DNA of 40,606 bases from Psychrobacter sp. (lineage in GTDB: Bacteria > Pseudomonadota > Gammaproteobacteria > Pseudomonadales > Moraxellaceae). Each line of letters begins with the position of its first letter. Position 1 is the first letter of the stretch. A program made the position numbers and the translations under genes. Below are positions 36,569 through 40,606 of this stretch, piece after piece. The stretch covers positions 1 through 40,606 of the forward strand of contig JAGLBE010000010.1 of assembly GCA_018260445.1 (NCBI GenBank), written 5' to 3'. Under the pieces are notes generated by a model, which saw only the letters and a program-made list of their open reading frames with translations, did no database searches and was not told the origin of the DNA.

Positions 36569-38728
36569 TTAGGGCAGTAGTGGCAAGCGAATCGTGACTA
36601 TGACACCCTTGTGAGCGGTATGAGCTATATTATGAGCTGTGTTATGAGCTGTGTGCGTAGGATGCGTGCTAGGCATAGGGGCAGGGTGACTCGAGCTTGA
36701 CAAGTCGTCTATAGGATAAGGTGTATTAACATCCGTACTCACATTGGCAATGGTAACATCGCCACCATGCCGCTCTATCACTTGCTTCACTAAGGTTAAG
36801 CCCAAGCCGGTGCCTTTGCGGCTACCTTTGCGACTGTTCTGATTGGGCTGACTGTTCTGATTGAGCGCCGCTGCCGAGTGGGTCAATTGATGCGACAAGC
36901 TAAAATAGCGGTCGAATACTTTGCTGACGGCATATGCTGGGATAGGTTCGCCATCATTGAACACCGTCAACTCTATGCCTGCCTTGTTATCCAGGGTTAT
37001 TTGACGCAATGCAACAACCACCAGACTATGGGCAAAATAGAGCGCATTATCCAGCACATTTTGCAGCGCTTGGGTTAACCAAAATGCATCGGCGTATAAG
37101 GTGTATCCACTCGGTGTATTTTGTACGCTCGAAGCTGGGTCGGGGGTATCGGCTTTTAAAGAACCGTTTAAGGAGTCGTCTAAACAGTCGTCTAAACAGG
37201 GGCGATAGTCAATGCTAATGGCTTGATACTGCGGCTGTCTGGCATAGTCTGTCAGCATTTTTTGCAGCAATTGATTGGGGTCAATGGGCTGGCTCGCAAG
37301 CTTAAAGGTGGGCTGCTCAATCTTTGCCAGTAGCAGCAATCTATCAATCAACGATTGTAACTTGATGCTTTGTTCAGTAATGGTATGGCTTAGGGTTAAG
37401 CGGTCTTCTTCTTCTAAATCGGCCGCTTCCAACAGCTCGCCACTGGCACGAATGGCGGTGAGCGGACTTTTTAACTCATGGGTTAACGTGTGCACGTAGT
37501 CGGTCACGTACGCCCGATTCTCTAAACGGTGTTTCATCGTCTCAATGGTATCGGTTAACTCATTTAACTCGCGGCCTAAATAAAAATAGGGTTTTTGGGT
37601 ATTCTGTGCCAGCGATTTGGTATAGCGGGTCACGAGCATCATACTTTGTTTTAGCCACCAAGCAATCAGCCCAGCCATCATCAAACTAATCACACTGATA
37701 ATGAGCGAGGTGGTCAGCATACGTTGGCGAGTGGCATTGAGGTAGGGCAAAATGGTGGCGGTCGGTTTGCCAACGCTGACCACGCCAATGATTTTTTGAT
37801 GGCCAGTAGTATTTGCCTTATCTTGAACGTCATAAATCGGCTGCGCCACGTACATCACCGAAGAGGATGGCACATCGGGGTGTTTGCGGGTGGTTCTGGC
37901 GCCATACTTGCCCTTTAAGGTGAGATGCACATCCCGCCACTGTGAATAATCTTGACCCTCGGCATTGCTATCGCCATCCATTGTACTAAGCGCAGTGGGT
38001 TTAGGCATTGGGTTAGCGTTTGTGATATTGGCTTTTGTGATGTTGGCTTTTATGGTGTTGGCTGTTACAGCATCGGCATTAGTCGCATTGGGCTTAACAG
38101 CAGCTATTTGATTATCGATATTTGTTGTCAATTTGTCCATCATTGGCAACGAGTCATAAATCACAATACCGGCGGCATCCGTCACATACACCCGAAAACT
38201 ACTATGCGTTTTGTGGGTGTACCAAGTGCTTAACGCATCTAACTGGTCTTTATTGACATACGGCCTGTCAGGCAAATTTTGACCTACTATATTGGGCACA
38301 AGAAAAGCGGCATCGAGCTTGGCTTGATAGCTGGGCTGAACAATCTCTTTGCTGGCAACGGCTGTTTGCAGGCTAGCCGCGAGCAATTTTGCCGTATCGA
38401 CTAGGGTGTCTTCAATCACTTGCTGGGTGGTGGGGCGCACGTAATTAAATAGCTGCTGGAACACCACAACCCCCGAAATAATAATGATGATAGCAACCGC
38501 AAGCCATATCCTAAAAAATAAGCTTAAATTGAGCATCTTTTTATCAGGGCTTTGAGCGAATGTGGTGACCTTGTTTTTGCCAAGCGAATGCAGTTTGGCA
38601 TACCAGTTTGACTGCTGTTGCGCCGTCGTGGCTTGAATATCATGCTCATGGTACTGCTTAAGGTTGTCTATAGGCTCTACATGGCTTAAACGCTCGACGT
38701 CGTCTGTCTCGTCACTCGGTGCGCTCAT
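36569..38728 (-). CDS. creC: CreC-type sensor histidine kinase
   Basis: 719 residues, against 474 in E. coli CreC. Membrane helices are at about 74-91 and 338-358, enclosing a periplasmic sensor. The CreC-specific block GQDYSQWRDVHLTLKGKYGARTT (258-280) and SVMYVAQPIYD, IIGVVSVGKP match E. coli closely. The kinase core has the H-box TLTHELKSPLTAIRASGE (His417), N-box QNVLDNALYFAHS and G-box GTGLGLTLVKQVIERHGG. Extra material: a 70-residue cytoplasmic N-tail, a 50-60-residue low-complexity insert just before GQDYS, and a His/Thr-rich stretch near the C-terminus (HPTHTAHNTAHNIAHTAH). It overlaps creB by 4 bp (ATGA), so it is translationally coupled. creD is not in the window. Confidence 0.92.
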   Translation of the reverse strand: MSAPSDETDDVERLSHVEPIDNLKQYHEHDIQATTAQQQSNWYAKLHSLGKNKVTTFAQSPDKKMLNLSLFFRIWLAVAIIIIISGVVVFQQLFNYVRPTTQQVIEDTLVDTAKLLAASLQTAVASKEIVQPSYQAKLDAAFLVPNIVGQNLPDRPYVNKDQLDALSTWYTHKTHSSFRVYVTDAAGIVIYDSLPMMDKLTTNIDNQIAAVKPNATNADAVTANTIKANITKANITNANPMPKPTALSTMDGDSNAEGQDYSQWRDVHLTLKGKYGARTTRKHPDVPSSSVMYVAQPIYDVQDKANTTGHQKIIGVVSVGKPTATILPYLNATRQRMLTTSLIISVISLMMAGLIAWWLKQSMMLVTRYTKSLAQNTQKPYFYLGRELNELTDTIETMKHRLENRAYVTDYVHTLTHELKSPLTAIRASGELLEAADLEEEDRLTLSHTITEQSIKLQSLIDRLLLLAKIEQPTFKLASQPIDPNQLLQKMLTDYARQPQYQAISIDYRPCLDDCLDDSLNGSLKADTPDPASSVQNTPSGYTLYADAFWLTQALQNVLDNALYFAHSLVVVALRQITLDNKAGIELTVFNDGEPIPAYAVSKVFDRYFSLSHQLTHSAAALNQNSQPNQNSRKGSRKGTGLGLTLVKQVIERHGGDVTIANVSTDVNTPYPIDDLSSSSHPAPMPSTHPTHTAHNTAHNIAHTAHKGVIVTIRLPLLP
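38012..38071 (-). repeat. 15-bp tandem repeat in creC sensor insert
   Basis: Successive 15-bp units on the plus strand: GTTAGCGTTTGTGAT (38012), ATTGGCTTTTGTGAT (38027), GTTGGCTTTTATGGT (38042) and GTTGGCTGTTACAGC (38057). They encode pentapeptides such as ITNAN, ITKAN, TIKAN and AVTAN in the periplasmic domain. Confidence 0.85.
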
Positions 38729-39576
38729 GCAGGATAAAGCCCGTAACCAATGCCGCGATGGGTATAAATAATTTCGCTATCGCCTTGTACAGGCTGCGCA
38801 AGAGCGGTCAACTGCTTGCGAATCGATTTAATATGGCTGTCGATGGTGCGAGCCAAGCGGTGATCGGGATAGTCACTAATGGCACCAAGCAGTTGCTCAC
38901 GGCTAAACACTCGGTCTGGATTTTTGAGCAATGCCAATAATAATTTACGCTCGGTATTGCTCAGCTCAAGCTTGACATCATTCCAATACAAGCTATAGGT
39001 GAGGGGCTCATAACGCCAATTGCCCGAGCTTAACGCATAGGTTTGTGGCTGGGTATCGGGGTCCATGCTGGCTTCAGTGTTACCAGTACTCGGCACCTTT
39101 AGCTGTTCCCGTCGCCAAATGGCTTTTAGGCGTGCCACCAACTCACGGGGGCTAAACGGTTTGGCGCAATAGTCGTCGCCGCCCATCTCTAAGCCTAAAA
39201 TGCGGTCTACCTCATCGCTACGGGCGGTCAAAAACACAATGGGTAATTGCTGAAACGTGCCGATATCCTCACTGTGGCGAATATGTTGACACAAGCTTAG
39301 CCCATCGCCATCGGGCAATCCGACATCAAGAATAATCCCCGATAAAGTATCATTACTTTTTTGAATGGCTTGCAAGGTAGGTAGCACACTGCTGGCGTTA
39401 TCGAGCCAGGTTACTTGCCAGCCCTCACGCTTAAAGGTGACTTTTAATGAGGTGGCTATAGCAGGGTCGTCCTCAACCAGCAAGATATGCGGCTGCGGGG
39501 CAGTTAGGGGCATGGTGGTTAAGGGCGTGGTGGTTAGGGGCATGGTGGTGGAATCAGTCATAACGGGGTTCATCAT
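38725..39576 (-). CDS. creB: CreB-type response regulator
   Basis: 283 residues, against 229 in E. coli. The receiver domain begins PHILLVEDDPAIATSLK (29-45). The phospho-acceptor is Asp84 in IILDVGLPDGDGLSLCQ, and Lys139 is in AKPFSPREL. An OmpR/PhoB winged helix follows (LELSNTERKLLLALLKNPDRVFSREQLL, then TIDSHIKSIRKQL and YTHRGIGYGLYPA). The N-terminal 28 residues contain three TTMPL-type pentapeptides, see 39503-39547. The start is uncertain: ATG at 39576, 39573 or 39561. It is paired with creC by a 4-bp overlap. E. coli CreB activates genes with the cre tag upstream; no such tag was sought here. Confidence 0.93.
   Translation of the reverse strand: MMNPVMTDSTTMPLTTTPLTTMPLTAPQPHILLVEDDPAIATSLKVTFKREGWQVTWLDNASSVLPTLQAIQKSNDTLSGIILDVGLPDGDGLSLCQHIRHSEDIGTFQQLPIVFLTARSDEVDRILGLEMGGDDYCAKPFSPRELVARLKAIWRREQLKVPSTGNTEASMDPDTQPQTYALSSGNWRYEPLTYSLYWNDVKLELSNTERKLLLALLKNPDRVFSREQLLGAISDYPDHRLARTIDSHIKSIRKQLTALAQPVQGDSEIIYTHRGIGYGLYPA
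39503..39547 (-). repeat. 15-bp tandem repeat, 3 units, at the creB 5' end
   Basis: GTTAGGGGCATGGTG (39503-39517), GTTAAGGGCGTGGTG (39518-39532) and GTTAGGGGCATGGTG (39533-39547) on the plus strand. They encode TTMPL, TTTPL and TTMPL near the N-terminus of CreB. Confidence 0.93.
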
Positions 39577-39775
39577 AGCGTTGCCTGTGGTAGTCCTAAA
39601 GCCAAGCGTAGGGTTTGCATAAGCTTTTGATGTGGCTTATAAGCTATCGTAGCACAGTCAATGACTTGAGGTGGACAAAACACAGGGACGCACTATGAAG
39701 ATACGATGAATTAGTGATGAAAAATTGGGTTGCTGTAGACAGCTTATTTGGCGGTAGTTTTACAACAACATGTTA

Positions 39776-40040
39776 GGGCGTGTGGAACATTCGACCATGG
39801 CACTGGCGGAGACTATTTTTTAGGCAATATGCAGTGAAATTTTGGACGCTTAGTCATTCTAAGCTAGAAAATTTCGCAATATATTGGCAAAAAAGAGTCC
39901 CGCCCCGCAGGGCTGATGCTAAAATCGCCCCAGACGTTGTTACAAACCTAGCCAAGGTCTAGACATTAGCGTCGGTTTGCGCCTAGTCTGGAACGATTTT
40001 AGCAATCAGCAGTGCTAATTTGCGAATATCCAACACGCCC
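39776..40040. mobile_element. Transposase-less element (MITE-like) with terminal inverted repeats
   Basis: The left end GGGCGTGTGGAACATTCG (39776-39793) and the reverse complement of the right end, GGGCGTGTTGGATATTCG (40023-40040), match at 15 of 18 bases. GCACTG and nearby bases inside extend the match. Both ends abut TA (39774-39775 and 40041-40042), consistent with a TA target duplication. Inside are two further inverted repeats: GAAATTTT...CTTAG at 39836-39853 with its partner at 39859-39875, and a 24/25-bp pair at 39912-39935 and 39986-40010 with a 50-base loop. No transposase gene fits. The parent IS family is not identified. The remaining gap to creB (39577-39775) is AT-rich, with no recognised feature except presumed creB promoter sequence. 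Confidence 0.75.
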
Positions 40041-40606
40041 TAATATTATCCAACAACATAACGATACCGCTTAGCACCATCAAGCCAATAAATAGCGCTT
40101 GAAACTGCCCAACGCTCATGCCCGCTAAAAAGCGTTTGCCAATGATGTTGCCAACCACAGCACCTAAGCCCAATATCACGCCATAAACCCACAGCTTTGC
40201 AGTAAGAACCCCAAAAAAAGCATAGCTGCCTATTTGGGCGATGCCCACGAAAAAAGAATTGGCGGTTTTGGTGGCGATTAAATCCTCTTTTTTAAGCCCG
40301 ACATTCATATAAAAGGGATTAAGTACTGGCCCAAGCCCGCCAGCTAAGGTGCCAATGATAGAGACCAAAAACCCCAAAGGAATAAAGTATATTTTTGGCA
40401 AATGAAACGTTTTGGTCACCTCGCCAAAGCGGTATTGAAAAACGGTGGATATCAAAAACAGTGCCACCACGATTTGAATCCAAGTGGCATGCAGTTGACT
40501 AAACAGAAAACCTGCCAGCAGCGCGCCGATAATTGCACTTGGCGCATAGTATTTGACCAGCGACCAATCGATGTCGTGCCAAAATAAGATGAGGCGCGAG
40601 GGGCGG
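40015..40606 (-). CDS. TauE/SafE family permease, N-terminal part beyond the window
   Basis: The minus-strand frame is open to the right edge. The visible part starts RPSRLILFWHDIDWSLVKYY, then YAPSAIIGALLAGFLF, VVALFLISTVFQYRFGE and IPLGFLVSIIGTLAGGLGPVLNPFYM. It ends with NIIGKRFLAGMSVGQFQALFIGLMVLSGIVMLL. The GxxAGxxGxxxP repeat and paired four-helix halves are those of TauE/SafE exporters, which move sulfonates, sulfite or related anions. The exact substrate is unknown. The last ten residues (IRACWIFAN plus a preceding Asn) and the TAG stop lie at or inside the inverted repeat of the adjacent mobile element, so the native C-terminus appears to have been replaced. Confidence 0.88.
   Translation of the reverse strand, partial: RPSRLILFWHDIDWSLVKYYAPSAIIGALLAGFLFSQLHATWIQIVVALFLISTVFQYRFGEVTKTFHLPKIYFIPLGFLVSIIGTLAGGLGPVLNPFYMNVGLKKEDLIATKTANSFFVGIAQIGSYAFFGVLTAKLWVYGVILGLGAVVGNIIGKRFLAGMSVGQFQALFIGLMVLSGIVMLLDNIRACWIFAN

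Noticed and set aside
39780-39962. 60-codon plus-strand frame inside the mobile element
   Set aside because: Begins within the terminal repeat, runs through the hairpins and matches no transposase I know. Likely a chance frame.

Overview
The window reads as a stretch of ordinary chromosome from a gammaproteobacterium of the Moraxellaceae, most likely Psychrobacter or a close relative. This is inference from protein similarity recalled by eye, moderate GC content, and gene neighbourhoods (lapA-pyrF, mnmA-purB, cvpA-purF, yajC-secD-secF, ppsA/ppsR). No database search was possible. I see no rRNA, tRNA, CRISPR array or prophage, and no intact transposase gene.

Layout. 1-5.3 kb: the 3' part of a GspM-like type II secretion gene, a DUF4870-like membrane protein, pyrD, cvpA and purF, all on the plus strand, ending in a palindromic terminator. 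5.4-11 kb, minus strand: a MATE/DinF exporter and the Sec accessory genes yajC, secD and secF. 11.5-14.8 kb, plus strand: lapA, pyrF, a metallophosphoesterase and a histidine phosphatase. 15-19.3 kb, minus strand: rpsT, a GYF_2-RDD membrane protein and ppsA. 19.6-25.9 kb, plus strand: ppsR (divergent from its target ppsA), sthA, a HIT hydrolase, dusB and an orphan yejF-like ABC ATPase. 26-34.5 kb: folE, fabI, a small acidic protein, roxA/ycfD, a glycosyltransferase, a DUF2238 protein, purB and mnmA. 34.5-40.6 kb: ispF, grxD, an unrecognised repeat-bearing protein, a creBC-type two-component pair and the C-terminal part of a TauE/SafE permease.

Functional themes are nucleotide synthesis (pyrD, pyrF, purF, purB, folE), protein export (SecDF-YajC), central carbon and redox control (ppsA/ppsR, sthA), and RNA or ribosome modification (dusB, mnmA, roxA). 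I found no convincing new multi-gene system. Two features stand out. First, a roughly 265-bp transposase-less element with imperfect terminal inverted repeats next to TA sits at 39776-40040 and supplies the last codons and the stop of the TauE/SafE gene. Second, short tandem repeats (10-18 bp) recur throughout. They lie in several intergenic gaps and, in frame, in seven proteins, mostly at N-termini or in loops (DUF4870-like protein, PyrF, RoxA, glycosyltransferase, the unrecognised protein, CreC, CreB). A separate GC-rich 22-bp perfect inverted repeat lies between ispF and grxD.

Several proteins (SecF, SthA, PyrF, CreC) are longer than their E. coli counterparts because of low-complexity extensions or inserts. 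Most start codons were chosen from Shine-Dalgarno spacing and family alignment; uncertain ones are noted.
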